From Falsiroseomonas oleicola (lineage in GTDB: Bacteria; Pseudomonadota; Alphaproteobacteria; Acetobacterales; Acetobacteraceae): DNA of 64,000 nt. The stretch is from the NCBI RefSeq assembly GCF_019029495.1, contig NZ_JAERQM010000002.1, positions 783,968-847,967 on the forward strand, written 5' to 3'. Of the stretch, positions 16,480 through 24,742 are shown piece after piece. The position numbers and the translations under genes are program-made. Numbering within the stretch: position 1 is the stretch's first letter; each line of letters starts with the position of its first letter. Below the pieces are notes generated by a model. It made no database searches. It saw nothing but the letters and a program-made list of their open reading frames with translations, and had not been told where the DNA came from.

Positions 16480-18516
16480 ATGAGCGCCGCGAAGCCCGTG
16501 CGCATCGCCGTCGATATCGGCGGCACCTTCACCGACCTGCAGATCCTCGATGCCCGCCAGGGCCGCATCCAGGCCTGGAAGACGCCCACCACCCCCGCCG
16601 ATCCCTCCGAGGGCCTGCTGACCGGGGTGCGGGAGGCGGCGGCGCGCTTCGGCTTCTCGCTGGCCGAGGTGGGGCTGCTGCTGCATGGCACGACCATCGC
16701 CACCAATGCCGTGCTGGAACGCAAGCTGGCGCGCGGCGTGCTGCTGACCACCGCGGGCTTCGAGGATGTGCTGGAGATCACGCGGCACGTCCGCCGCGAC
16801 ATCTACGGCCTGGCGCCCGACCCCTTCCCCTGCCTGATCGCGCGCGACATGCGCTTCGGCGTGGTCGAACGGCTGCGCGCCGATGGCAGCGTGGAACAGA
16901 AGCTGGATGGCCTCGGCGCGGTGATGGCGCGGCTGCGCGCGGCGGCACCCGAAGCGGTCGCCATCGGCCTGCTGCATGCTTATGCCAATCCCGCCCATGA
17001 ACAGGCGCTGCGGGATGCCGTGGCGCAGGCGCTGCCCGGCGTGCCGGTGAGCCTCTCCTCCGAGGTCAGCCCGGAAATCCGCGAATACGAACGCCTGTCC
17101 ACCACGGTGCTGAACGCGCTGCTGATGCCGGTGGTGCGGCGCTACCTCGAAAGGCTGGAATCGCGGCTGGGGGAGGGCGGTTTTGCGCCGCGCATCTTCC
17201 TGGTGCAGTCGAATGGCGGCATGTGCAGCCTGCGCCACGCGGCCGAACAGCCGGCGCGGCTGCTGCTCTCCGGCCCCTCCGGCGGCGCGCTCGCGGCGGA
17301 GCGGCTTTCGCGCCGGCTGTCGCGGCCCAATCTCGTTGCGGTCGACATGGGCGGCACCAGCTTCGATGTCAGCGTGGTGCAGGACCATCGCATCGGGCTG
17401 GTGACGCAGGGCGAGGTCGGCGGGTTGCCGGTGCGGCTGCCGATGGTCGAAATGCGCACCATCGGCGCCGGCGGTGGCTCCATCTCCGCCGTGGATGCGG
17501 CGGGACGGCTGACCGCCGGGCCGCGCAGCGCCGGCGCCAGGCCCGGGCCGGTCTGCTACGGGCGCGGCGGGGTGGAACCCACGGTAACGGACGCCAATGC
17601 GGTGCTCGGCCGCTTCGATCCGGATTTCTTTCTCGGCGGTGCGATGACGCTGGACCTGGCGGCGGCGCGGGACGCGATGGCGGCGCGCGTCGGCACGCCG
17701 CTCGGACTGGGGACGGAGGAAGCGGCGGAGGGCGTGCTGCGCGTCACCAATGCGCAGCTCGCCGCCGCCGTGCGGCTTTCGCTGTTCGAGAAGGGGCTCG
17801 ATCCGCGCGAATTTTCGCTGTTGTCCTTCGGTGGCGCGGGCGGGCTGCATGCGACGGAAGTGGCCGATGAACTCGGCATCACCGAGGTGATCTTCCCGCG
17901 GGAGCCGGGCACGCTCTCGGCCTATGGCATCCTGTTCTCCGACCTGGCGCAGGACATCGCGCGGTCGCGGCTCTATGCGGCCGATGAATCGCAGGCCTTG
18001 CTGCTGGCCGAGGCCGTCGCCTCGCTGCGGGCCGAAGGCATGGCGCGGCTGGCGGCGGATGAGGTGCCGGAGGATCGGCGTGCGGTCGAGATCGCCGCCG
18101 ATCTGCGCTATCGCGGCCAGGCTTTTGAGCTGCTGGTGCCCTGGCCGGAGGCGCCGGCTTTGGCGCCGCTGGTGGCGCGCTTCCACAGCGCGCATCGTGC
18201 GCGATTCTCCTACGCGGCGGAAGGCGATCCGGTGGAGATCGTCACCCTGCGCGCCACCGCCATCGGCCGCCTCGACAAGCCGGCGGAGGCAGCGCCGGAG
18301 GCGGCGGATGCCGCCACCATGCCTGGCACGCGCCGCATCTGGCAGGGTGGCACGGCCAGCGACTGGCCGGTCTGGCGGCGGGAGGCGTTGCGGCTGGGCG
18401 AGGCGCTGGTAGGCCCCGCCATCATCGAGGAAGCCTTCGCCACCCATGTCATCGCCCGCCACTGGCAGGCCTCCCTCGACCCCGAAGGCGCCATCGTCGC
18501 GCGGAGGATGGTGTGA
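16480..18516 (+). CDS. hyuA: Hydantoinase/oxoprolinase subunit A (pair 1)
   Basis: A 678-residue ATP-dependent ring-opening subunit of the N-methylhydantoinase/5-oxoprolinase family. The N-terminal ATPase motif is VDIGGTFTDLQILD, a second phosphate loop is VDMGGTSFDVSVV (about 290), and GAGGGSISAVDAAGRL and PGPVCYGRGG follow. Start 16480 places GGTFTD near residue 13 as in the family; starts at 16396 or 16420 would add an unusual leader. The stop overlaps the HyuB start (TGATG), consistent with an A-B complex. The substrate, some cyclic imide, lactam or amide, is unknown. Confidence 0.92.
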   Translation: MSAAKPVRIAVDIGGTFTDLQILDARQGRIQAWKTPTTPADPSEGLLTGVREAAARFGFSLAEVGLLLHGTTIATNAVLERKLARGVLLTTAGFEDVLEITRHVRRDIYGLAPDPFPCLIARDMRFGVVERLRADGSVEQKLDGLGAVMARLRAAAPEAVAIGLLHAYANPAHEQALRDAVAQALPGVPVSLSSEVSPEIREYERLSTTVLNALLMPVVRRYLERLESRLGEGGFAPRIFLVQSNGGMCSLRHAAEQPARLLLSGPSGGALAAERLSRRLSRPNLVAVDMGGTSFDVSVVQDHRIGLVTQGEVGGLPVRLPMVEMRTIGAGGGSISAVDAAGRLTAGPRSAGARPGPVCYGRGGVEPTVTDANAVLGRFDPDFFLGGAMTLDLAAARDAMAARVGTPLGLGTEEAAEGVLRVTNAQLAAAVRLSLFEKGLDPREFSLLSFGGAGGLHATEVADELGITEVIFPREPGTLSAYGILFSDLAQDIARSRLYAADESQALLLAEAVASLRAEGMARLAADEVPEDRRAVEIAADLRYRGQAFELLVPWPEAPALAPLVARFHSAHRARFSYAAEGDPVEIVTLRATAIGRLDKPAEAAPEAADAATMPGTRRIWQGGTASDWPVWRREALRLGEALVGPAIIEEAFATHVIARHWQASLDPEGAIVARRMV

Positions 18517-20141
18517 TGCTCGGACCCATCGAGATCGAGGTGATCCGCAACGCGCTGAATGCGGCGGCGGCGGAGATGGACATCACCATCTGGCGCACCA
18601 GCCGCAGCACCATCGTGCGCGAGCTGCTGGACTACTCCACCGCCGTCTTCGATGCGGAGGGGCGCAACCTGGCGCAGAGCGCGCGCATCCCTGGCCATCT
18701 CAATTCGATGACCCATGCGCTGCGCACGCTGCTGGCGGACCATGTGCCGGCGGAGGATTGGCATGAGGGTGACGTCGTCATCTTCAACGATCCCTATTGC
18801 GGCGGCCAGCACCTGCCGGACATTCTGGCCTTCCGGCCCGTCTTCCAGGACGGCGCCCGCATCGCCTTCGTCGGCACGCTGTGCCACCACATCGATGTGG
18901 GCGGGCTGGTCGCGGGGAGCTATGCGGCGAAGGCGACCGAAATCTTCCAGGAAGGTCTGCGCATTCCGCCCGTGAAGATCATTGAAGCGGGCCGTCGCAA
19001 CGAGGGCATCTGGGCGATGATCCGCCAGAATGTCCGCAAGCCGGATCTGCTGCTCGGCGACCTCTCCTCCCAGCTCGCCAGCCTGGAAGTCGGCGCCGCC
19101 GCCCTGTCGCGGCTGGCCACGCGCTTCGGTGCGGAAGCGGTGGTGGAGGCGGGCGCGCGCATCCTGGATATGAGCGAGGCCGGCATGCGCGCCGCCATCG
19201 GCCGCATGCCCGATGGCGTCTATGAATTCGAGGATTTCCTCGACGACGACGGCATCGCCATCGGCGAGCGCATCCGCCTGCATGTGACGCTGACCATCAC
19301 CGGGGAGACGGCGCTGGTCGATCTCTCGGGCTGTGGCGCGCAGGTGGCGGGGCCGACCAATGCGACGCTGGCCAGCACCAATGCGGCGGTGATGTTCGCG
19401 CTGATGTGCTGCGCCGATTCATCCCTGCATATGAGCGCCGGCTGCTACCGCCCGATCACCGTGGTGGCGCCCGAGGGGCTGGTGGTGAATGCGCGCCATC
19501 CCGCGCCGGTCGCGCATCGCATTGCCGTCACGCACCGCCTGCTGAACGCCATGAATGGCGCTCTGCACCAGGCGGTGCCGGACCTCATCCCCGCCGCCTA
19601 TTACGGCAACAGCTACGTCACCACCTTCCAGACAGTGCAGGAAAGCGGGGCACGGGAAGTGCTGGTGGAGATCGAGATCGGCGGATCAGGTGCGCATCCG
19701 GTGAAGGATGGCGTGAACGCCTATGCCTCCGGCATGCACAACAACGCCAATATCCCCGTAGAGATGATCGAGGCGCAGATGCCGCTTACGGTGCTGCGCT
19801 ACGGGTTGCGGCGCGGCAGCGGCGGGCCGGGGCAGTTCCGCGGCGGGCTGGGGCTGGTGCGCGAATGGCGCATCGACAGCGCCGGCTGCTTCTTCACCGC
19901 CAATATGGACCGCTTCGACCACGCGCCCTATGGCCTGGCCGGCGGCGGAGAAGCCGCGAAGGGCGCGCTGGTGCTGCGCCGCGACGGCGTGGAATCGCCG
20001 ATCCCGCCCAAGACCGACAACCTGTCGCTGCGCCAGGGCGATGTGGTGCGGCTGGAGACCAGCGGCGGCGGCGGCTTCGGCCCCCTGGAGGCGCGCGACG
20101 CGGAGGCCTCGTCACGCGATCGCCGGATGGGCTATCTGTGA
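18516..20141 (+). CDS. hyuB: Hydantoinase/oxoprolinase subunit B (pair 1)
   Basis: A 541-residue B subunit that works with HyuA to hydrolyse a cyclic amide with ATP. Typical segments are EIEVIRNALN at the N-terminus, VVIFNDPYCGGQHLPD (about 85-100), GTLCHHIDVGG (about 112-122), a glycine-rich LRRGSGGPGQFRGGLG (about 432-447) and a closing GGGGFGPLEARD. The ATG at 18516 has GGAGG about 10 bases upstream. It is followed after 23 bases by a serine hydrolase gene on the same strand. Length and motifs are ordinary for the family. Confidence 0.92.
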   Translation: MLGPIEIEVIRNALNAAAAEMDITIWRTSRSTIVRELLDYSTAVFDAEGRNLAQSARIPGHLNSMTHALRTLLADHVPAEDWHEGDVVIFNDPYCGGQHLPDILAFRPVFQDGARIAFVGTLCHHIDVGGLVAGSYAAKATEIFQEGLRIPPVKIIEAGRRNEGIWAMIRQNVRKPDLLLGDLSSQLASLEVGAAALSRLATRFGAEAVVEAGARILDMSEAGMRAAIGRMPDGVYEFEDFLDDDGIAIGERIRLHVTLTITGETALVDLSGCGAQVAGPTNATLASTNAAVMFALMCCADSSLHMSAGCYRPITVVAPEGLVVNARHPAPVAHRIAVTHRLLNAMNGALHQAVPDLIPAAYYGNSYVTTFQTVQESGAREVLVEIEIGGSGAHPVKDGVNAYASGMHNNANIPVEMIEAQMPLTVLRYGLRRGSGGPGQFRGGLGLVREWRIDSAGCFFTANMDRFDHAPYGLAGGGEAAKGALVLRRDGVESPIPPKTDNLSLRQGDVVRLETSGGGGFGPLEARDAEASSRDRRMGYL

Positions 20142-20164
20142 GCGGAACGGCAGGAGAGCGCGCC

Positions 20165-21388
20165 ATGGGTGGCATCAGCATCGGAAATCCGGAATCGGTC
20201 GGACTTTCCACCGCAAGGCTGGCGCGTATCGATGCCTGGCGGGATGCGCTGGTCGCCGATGGCAAGATCGCCGGCGCCACCACGCTGGTGATGCGCCGTG
20301 GCGACGTGGCGCATTGCGGCAGCAGTGGCCTCGCCGATCTCGCGCGCGGCCAGGCGATGACTCCGGAGACGATCCACCGCATCTATTCCATGACCAAGCC
20401 GCTGACCAGCGTGGCCATCATGATGCTGTATGAGGAGGGGCGCTTCCAGCTCGACGATCCGATCAGCCGCTTCCTGCCATACTTCGCCAACCAGCGCGTC
20501 TGCACGGGCGGTGCGCGCGGCAAGGTGGATACCGTGCCGGCGATGCGCGGCATCACCTTCCGGGATTTGCTGACGCATACATCGGGCCTGACCTACGGCT
20601 TCATGCAGGCGACCGCCGTGGATGCAATGTATCGCGATCAAGGCATCGACTATGGCAGCGCGGAAACCTCGCTGGGCGAGGTGACGGAAGCACTCGCAAA
20701 ACTGCCGCTGATCGCGGAGCCGGGGACGGCGTGGAACTACTCGGTCTCCACCGATGTGCTCGGCTATCTGGTGGAGGTGATCTCCGGCCGGCCTTTCGCG
20801 ACCCTCCTCAAGGAAAGGCTGATCGATCCGCTCGGCATGGTGGACACGGATTTCCATGTGCGGGAGGGGCAGGGCGCGCGCTTCGCCGCGAATTACGCGC
20901 TGGCCAGCGACCGCAGCCTGAAGCTGATCGATGACCCCGCCACCAGCCGCTATCTGTCCTCCCGAAAAGTGCATTCGGGGGGCGGCGGGCTGGTCTCCAC
21001 CGCGGCGGATTATCTGCGCTTCTGCCGCATGCTGCTGAACAAGGGGGAGCTCGACGGCATCCGCTATCTCGGCCGCAAGTCCGTCGAGCTGATGATGTCG
21101 AACCATCTGCGCGGCGACATGGCGGCGATGGGCCAGCCGCGCTGGTCGGAAAGCACGGCGGAGGGCATCGGCTTCGGCCTCGGCTTCTCCGTCACGCTGG
21201 ACCCGGCGCGGGCGCAGATCCTCGGCACGCCCGGCGAATGCGCCTGGGGTGGCGCCGCCAGCACTGCCTTCTGGGTCGACCCGGCGGAGGACATGGCGGT
21301 GATCCTGCTGACCCAGCTCATGCCCTCCTCCACCTGGCCGCTGCGGCGCGAATTGCGCGTGCTGAGCTATCAGGCGGTGGTGGACTGA
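20165..21388 (+). CDS. Serine hydrolase, class C beta-lactamase-like / EstB type
   Basis: A 407-residue protein of the beta-lactamase/transpeptidase-like fold. The nucleophile motif SMTK (SxxK) is near residue 78, the YxN-type site is YSVS (about 192), and a WGGAAST segment near 360 takes the place of KTG. HTSGLTYGF follows the family pattern. There is no clear signal peptide, so a cytoplasmic esterase or amidase is more likely than a penicillin-active enzyme. AGGAGA lies about 8 bases before the ATG at 20165. It sits directly behind HyuB, suggesting it acts on an ester or amide in the same pathway. Confidence 0.87.
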   Translation: MGGISIGNPESVGLSTARLARIDAWRDALVADGKIAGATTLVMRRGDVAHCGSSGLADLARGQAMTPETIHRIYSMTKPLTSVAIMMLYEEGRFQLDDPISRFLPYFANQRVCTGGARGKVDTVPAMRGITFRDLLTHTSGLTYGFMQATAVDAMYRDQGIDYGSAETSLGEVTEALAKLPLIAEPGTAWNYSVSTDVLGYLVEVISGRPFATLLKERLIDPLGMVDTDFHVREGQGARFAANYALASDRSLKLIDDPATSRYLSSRKVHSGGGGLVSTAADYLRFCRMLLNKGELDGIRYLGRKSVELMMSNHLRGDMAAMGQPRWSESTAEGIGFGLGFSVTLDPARAQILGTPGECAWGGAASTAFWVDPAEDMAVILLTQLMPSSTWPLRRELRVLSYQAVVD

Positions 21389-21391
21389 TGG

Positions 21392-22186
21392 CTACATGTT
21401 CCGCCGCGCCGCCCGCAGCGTCGGCAATCCGATACCCGTCGCCTCGAACCCGCCATCCACGGCGATGACCTGGCCGGTGATGTAGCTGGCGCGGTCGCTG
21501 CACAGGAAGAAGATCGCCTCGGCCAACTCACTCTCCAGCCCGTAGCGGTCGAGCGGGATGGTGTCGTGGTAGTCGCGGCGGATTTCCGGCGTGTGCACTG
21601 CCTTGGCCATGGCGGTGTCCACCGGCCCCGGCGCCACCGCATTCACGCGAATGCCGAGGGATGCCAGTTCCACCGCCTGCTGCTTCGTCAGATGCGCGAG
21701 GCCCGCCTTGCTGGTGCCATAGGCCACCCGCAGGGTGGAGGCACGCAGGCCGGAGATGGAGGTGATGTTCACCACCGCCCCACCGCCGCCTTCCGCCATC
21801 AGCGGCGCCGCCGCCTGCACCGTCAGGAACGGCCCGGTGAGGTTCACCGCCAGCACCCGCGCCCATTCCTCCGGCGTCGTCTCCAGCATCGGCTTGAAGA
21901 CGGCGGTGCCGGCATTGTTCACCAGCGCGTCCAGCCGGCCGAAATGCGCATGGACCGCGCGTATCGCAGCCGTGATGGCGACGGCATCGGCCACGTCGCA
22001 TTGCAATGCCAGGGTGACGTCTGGCTGCGCCAGTTTCGCCATCGCATCCGCCAGCGCCGCCGCCTCGATATCCAGCAGCGCCACCCGCCAGCCTTCAGCC
22101 CGAAAACGCCGCGCGGTGGCGAGGCCGATGCCGCGCCCGGCGCCGGTGATGAGCGCGACCCGTGCCGGGTCCTGTGACATGGCCAT
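21392..22186 (-). CDS. Short-chain dehydrogenase/reductase (SDR)
   Basis: A 264-residue classical SDR. TGAGRGIG cofactor loop, LDIE after beta-2 (NAD preference), NNAGTAVF, and catalytic S...YGTSK are all present, and the C-terminus has ITGQVIAVDGGF. Two close starts exist: ATG 22186 and ATG 22180. A G-rich ribosome site lies immediately before the first and 6 bases before the second, so 22180 may be the real start. It is convergent with the serine hydrolase (3-base gap) and divergent from the amidase. Substrate unknown. Confidence 0.9.
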   Translation of the reverse strand: MAMSQDPARVALITGAGRGIGLATARRFRAEGWRVALLDIEAAALADAMAKLAQPDVTLALQCDVADAVAITAAIRAVHAHFGRLDALVNNAGTAVFKPMLETTPEEWARVLAVNLTGPFLTVQAAAPLMAEGGGGAVVNITSISGLRASTLRVAYGTSKAGLAHLTKQQAVELASLGIRVNAVAPGPVDTAMAKAVHTPEIRRDYHDTIPLDRYGLESELAEAIFFLCSDRASYITGQVIAVDGGFEATGIGLPTLRAARRNM

Positions 22187-22197
22187 CCCCCCATTTT

Positions 22198-22217
22198 GAC
22201 CGTAGCATTCCACGGTC
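22198..22217. promoter_or_regulatory. Inverted repeat in SDR/amidase divergent region
   Basis: GACCGT (22198-22203), 8-base spacer, ACGGTC (22212-22217). It sits centrally in the 77-base divergent region and could be an operator shared by both genes. No regulator gene is adjacent. Confidence 0.3.
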
Positions 22218-22263
22218 GCGGGGGGCTGCGCCATACTCCGTTGAAACGTCGCAGGAGCCGTCG

Positions 22264-23427
22264 ATGTCCCCCTTCGTGCCCGGAACCGCGATTTGCATCG
22301 AGGGCCGCCCCGGCGGCCCGCTCTCCGGCCTGCGCTTTGCCGCCAAGGACCTGTTCGACATCGCCGGCCACCCGACCGGCGGCGGCAATCCCGACTGGGC
22401 GCGGCAGAATCCGGTGCCGGTGCGCCATGCCTGGGCGGTGCAGACCCTGCTCGACGCCGGCGCGACGCTTGTGGGGAAAACCATCACCGACGAGGTCTCG
22501 CTGGGAATCCTGGGGGAGAACGCCTTCGAGGGCACGCCGTTGAACCCCGCCGCGCCGGGATACGTGCCGGGCGGATCCTCCTCCGGCTCCGCCAGCGCCG
22601 TGGCGCAAGGGCTGTGTGAGACGGCACTGGGGACGGATACGGGCGGTTCTGTCCGCGTGCCGGCCAGCTTCTGCGGGCTTCATGGCATCCGCCCGACGCA
22701 TGGGCGGCTGGACCTGACCGGCATGCTGCCGCAGGCGCCGAGTTCCGACACCACCGGCTGGTTCGCCCGCGACGCCGCGACCTTTGCCCACGTCTCCGAA
22801 GTGCTGCTGGGGGAAAAGGTGGCCGAGGCGCTGCCCGCGAAGCTCATCATCGCCACCGAAGCCTTCGGCTTCGCCGAGGCCGAGACGGCCGCCGCCCTGG
22901 CCCCCATGCTCGACCGGCTGAAAAAGATCGTCCCGGATTGGCGGGAGGAGGTGATGGCGCCGCCTGGCCTGACCGCCTGGGGCCGTGCCCAGCGGACCTT
23001 GCAGCCCATCGAGGCCTGGGAGACATTCCGGGAATGGATCGAGCGCGACAATCCGCGCTTCGCCTTCTCCGTCGCCCGCGGCCTGGTGCTGGGCGCGGCG
23101 ACGGCGGAGGCGGAGCGGGGCTGGGCGGCGCTGATGCGGCAGGAGGCGCGGGGCCGGCTGCGCCATCTGCTGCCGCCGGGCACGGTGCTCGCCATGCCCA
23201 CCACGCCCTTCCCGGCGCCCAAGGCCGGGCTGCCGCTGTCGGCGCTGACGCCGATCCGCGACCAGATCCTGTGCCTCTGCGCCCAGGGCGGGCTGGCCGG
23301 GCATCCGCAGATCAGCCTGCCGGGCGCCATGGCGCAGGGCCGGCCCGTGGGCCTGTCCTTGCTCGCGGCGCGCGGTGCGGACACCCTGCTGCTGCGCATG
23401 GCGCTGGCGATGGAGGAGATGGCTTGA
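22264..23427 (+). CDS. Amidase signature-family protein (AtzE-like)
   Basis: A 387-residue amidase. The Ser-Ser-Lys triad elements are visible: Lys in RFAAKDLFDIAG (about 29), GGSSSGSASAVAQG (about 102-115) with the cis-Ser, and the nucleophile in TDTGGSVRVPASFCGL (about 123-138). AGGAG is 8 bases before the ATG. It is on the short side for AtzE-type carboxybiuret hydrolases (about 450). Its stop overlaps the start of an AtzH-like gene (TGATG), which links it to the AtzE/AtzH group that hydrolyses carboxylated ureas and amides. Substrate not determined. Confidence 0.9.
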   Translation: MSPFVPGTAICIEGRPGGPLSGLRFAAKDLFDIAGHPTGGGNPDWARQNPVPVRHAWAVQTLLDAGATLVGKTITDEVSLGILGENAFEGTPLNPAAPGYVPGGSSSGSASAVAQGLCETALGTDTGGSVRVPASFCGLHGIRPTHGRLDLTGMLPQAPSSDTTGWFARDAATFAHVSEVLLGEKVAEALPAKLIIATEAFGFAEAETAAALAPMLDRLKKIVPDWREEVMAPPGLTAWGRAQRTLQPIEAWETFREWIERDNPRFAFSVARGLVLGAATAEAERGWAALMRQEARGRLRHLLPPGTVLAMPTTPFPAPKAGLPLSALTPIRDQILCLCAQGGLAGHPQISLPGAMAQGRPVGLSLLAARGADTLLLRMALAMEEMA

Positions 23428-23822
23428 TGGAGGTGAATATCCCGGAGGTGGTGGCGGAAATCCGCGCGCTGTTCGAACGCTACGAACAGGCGCTGATCGA
23501 CAAGGATGTGGATGTGCTGGATGCCACCTTCTGGAATTCGCCGCATACCATCCGCTACGCCATCCATGAGAATGGCTATGGTTTTGACGAGATCCACGCG
23601 CATCGCGTGCGCCGGCCGCCGGGGCCGGGCATCAAGCTGCACCACCGCCGGCTGGTCATCACCACGCTGGGGCGCGATTTCGCGACCGTGAACCTGGAAT
23701 TCGACATGCGCGGGCGCGACATGCCGGGGCGGCAGAGCCAGACTTTTGTGAGGTTTCCGGATGTGGGCTGGAAGGTCGTTGCCGCCCATGTCTCGGTGAC
23801 GGAATCCTCGCCGGCTTATTGA
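23427..23822 (+). CDS. AtzH-like (DUF3225) NTF2-fold protein
   Basis: A 131-residue small protein of the AtzH-like family with an NTF2/SnoaL-type alpha+beta cone (ALFERYEQALIDKDVDVLD, FWNSPHTIRYAI, GWKVVAAHVSV). In the cyanuric acid pathway AtzH acts beside AtzE, and AtzH-like genes commonly follow amidases. Here the ATG overlaps the amidase stop, so the two are co-translated and probably act together. The last 7 bases overlap the convergent hydrolase gene. Whether this protein is catalytic or a helper cannot be told from sequence. Confidence 0.88.
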   Translation: MEVNIPEVVAEIRALFERYEQALIDKDVDVLDATFWNSPHTIRYAIHENGYGFDEIHAHRVRRPPGPGIKLHHRRLVITTLGRDFATVNLEFDMRGRDMPGRQSQTFVRFPDVGWKVVAAHVSVTESSPAY

Positions 23823-24604
23823 CCTTCGAGGAAGGTCAGGATCGCCTCCGCCAGCAATTCGGGGGTCTGGAGCGCCATGAAATGGCCGCTCTCCAGCACC
23901 CGGAACACCGCGCCGGGAATCGCCTCCGCCACCGGGGCCACGCGTTCCGGCGGGCGGGTCAGGTCGTGCTGGCCGGCGATGACCAGCACGGGGCAGGCGA
24001 TGCGCGGCAGTTCCGCCGTCATGTCCAGGTCGGCCAGCATGCGCAGGGTGGCGGCGAAGCCGGCGGGGTCGATGCCCATGCGATGCGCCCGCACCGCCGC
24101 GAATCGCGCCGCATCGCCGCGCAGCACAGGCGGGTAGCTCAGCGCCAGGCCGTCATCCACCACGGCGCGCAGCCCATCCCGCTCCAGCCGCGCGGCGCGG
24201 TCGAGCACGCCCTGGCGGGCGGAGGCCGGGACGCCGGTGGCGGGGGAGGTGACGATGGCCGCCCGCACCCGGTCCGGAAAGGTCGCGGCCAGGTGCAGCG
24301 CCAGCGCGCCGCCGACGGCGGTGCCGATCACCACCACGGGCTCGGTGACGCCCAGCGCATCCAGCAGCGCTATCGCGTCCCGCCCCGACTGGTCGATGGT
24401 CATCGGGCCGAGCGGCTTTTCCGAAAGGCCCGCATTGCGCTGGTCGTGGCGGATGATGCGGAAGCGCGGCGCCAGCAGCGGCAGCAGCGGGTCCCAGCTT
24501 TCCAGGCTGCCGCCCATTTCATGCAGCAGCAGCAGCAGGGTTTCGGGGCTGGTGCCGGTGACCTCGTAGCGCAGGGCGATGCCGGCGGTGTCGATCCAGG
24601 GCAT
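23816..24604 (-). CDS. Alpha/beta hydrolase-fold protein lacking the nucleophile serine
   Basis: A 262-residue alpha/beta hydrolase of the enol-lactonase (PcaD-like) type. The fold features are clear: HEMGGSLESWD oxyanion loop (about 28-38), the HDQRNAGLS segment, the acid D214 in GQHDLTRPPE and H241 in SGHFMALQTPE. The nucleophile elbow reads G94-T-A96-V-G98, so alanine (codon GCC) replaces the usual serine in GxSxG. It may be a non-hydrolytic member, such as a cofactor-free lyase or binding protein, or inactive. It lies downstream of the MBL-fold gene, separated by a hairpin-rich spacer. Confidence 0.87.
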   Translation of the reverse strand: MPWIDTAGIALRYEVTGTSPETLLLLLHEMGGSLESWDPLLPLLAPRFRIIRHDQRNAGLSEKPLGPMTIDQSGRDAIALLDALGVTEPVVVIGTAVGGALALHLAATFPDRVRAAIVTSPATGVPASARQGVLDRAARLERDGLRAVVDDGLALSYPPVLRGDAARFAAVRAHRMGIDPAGFAATLRMLADLDMTAELPRIACPVLVIAGQHDLTRPPERVAPVAEAIPGAVFRVLESGHFMALQTPELLAEAILTFLEGQ

Positions 24605-24742
24605 CAGATATGTCCTCCAGTCCTGACCTGCAGCCTGCGAAGCAGGCTGAGGCCGCGAATGCGGCCCGCCACGGATGTGGCGAGCCAAGCGAAGCGCCGG
24701 CGCCTGAGGGTGAAGTGCGTCAGCACTTCGCCGGGTTCCGGA
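24605..24742. repeat. Intergenic tandem-hairpin cluster
   Basis: The 138 bases between two same-strand genes consist largely of consecutive inverted repeats. These are CAGCCTGC-GAA-GCAGGCTG (24631-24649), GGCCGC-GAAT-GCGGCC (24651-24666), CGCCAC-GGAT-GTGGCG (24667-24682), the palindrome GCGCCGGCGC (24694-24703), and GAAGTGC-GTCA-GCACTTC (24712-24729). Four stems with 3-4-base loops stand almost back to back. This resembles a REP/BIME-like element and may attenuate or stabilise mRNA between the cistrons. Confidence 0.7.

Noticed and set aside
20165..21388. Class C beta-lactamase resistance gene
   Set aside because: No signal peptide and no canonical KTG motif. Genomic context is catabolic, so an esterase or amidase is more likely.
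24605..24742. CRISPR array
   Set aside because: The repeats are different inverted stems, not identical direct repeats with regular spacers.
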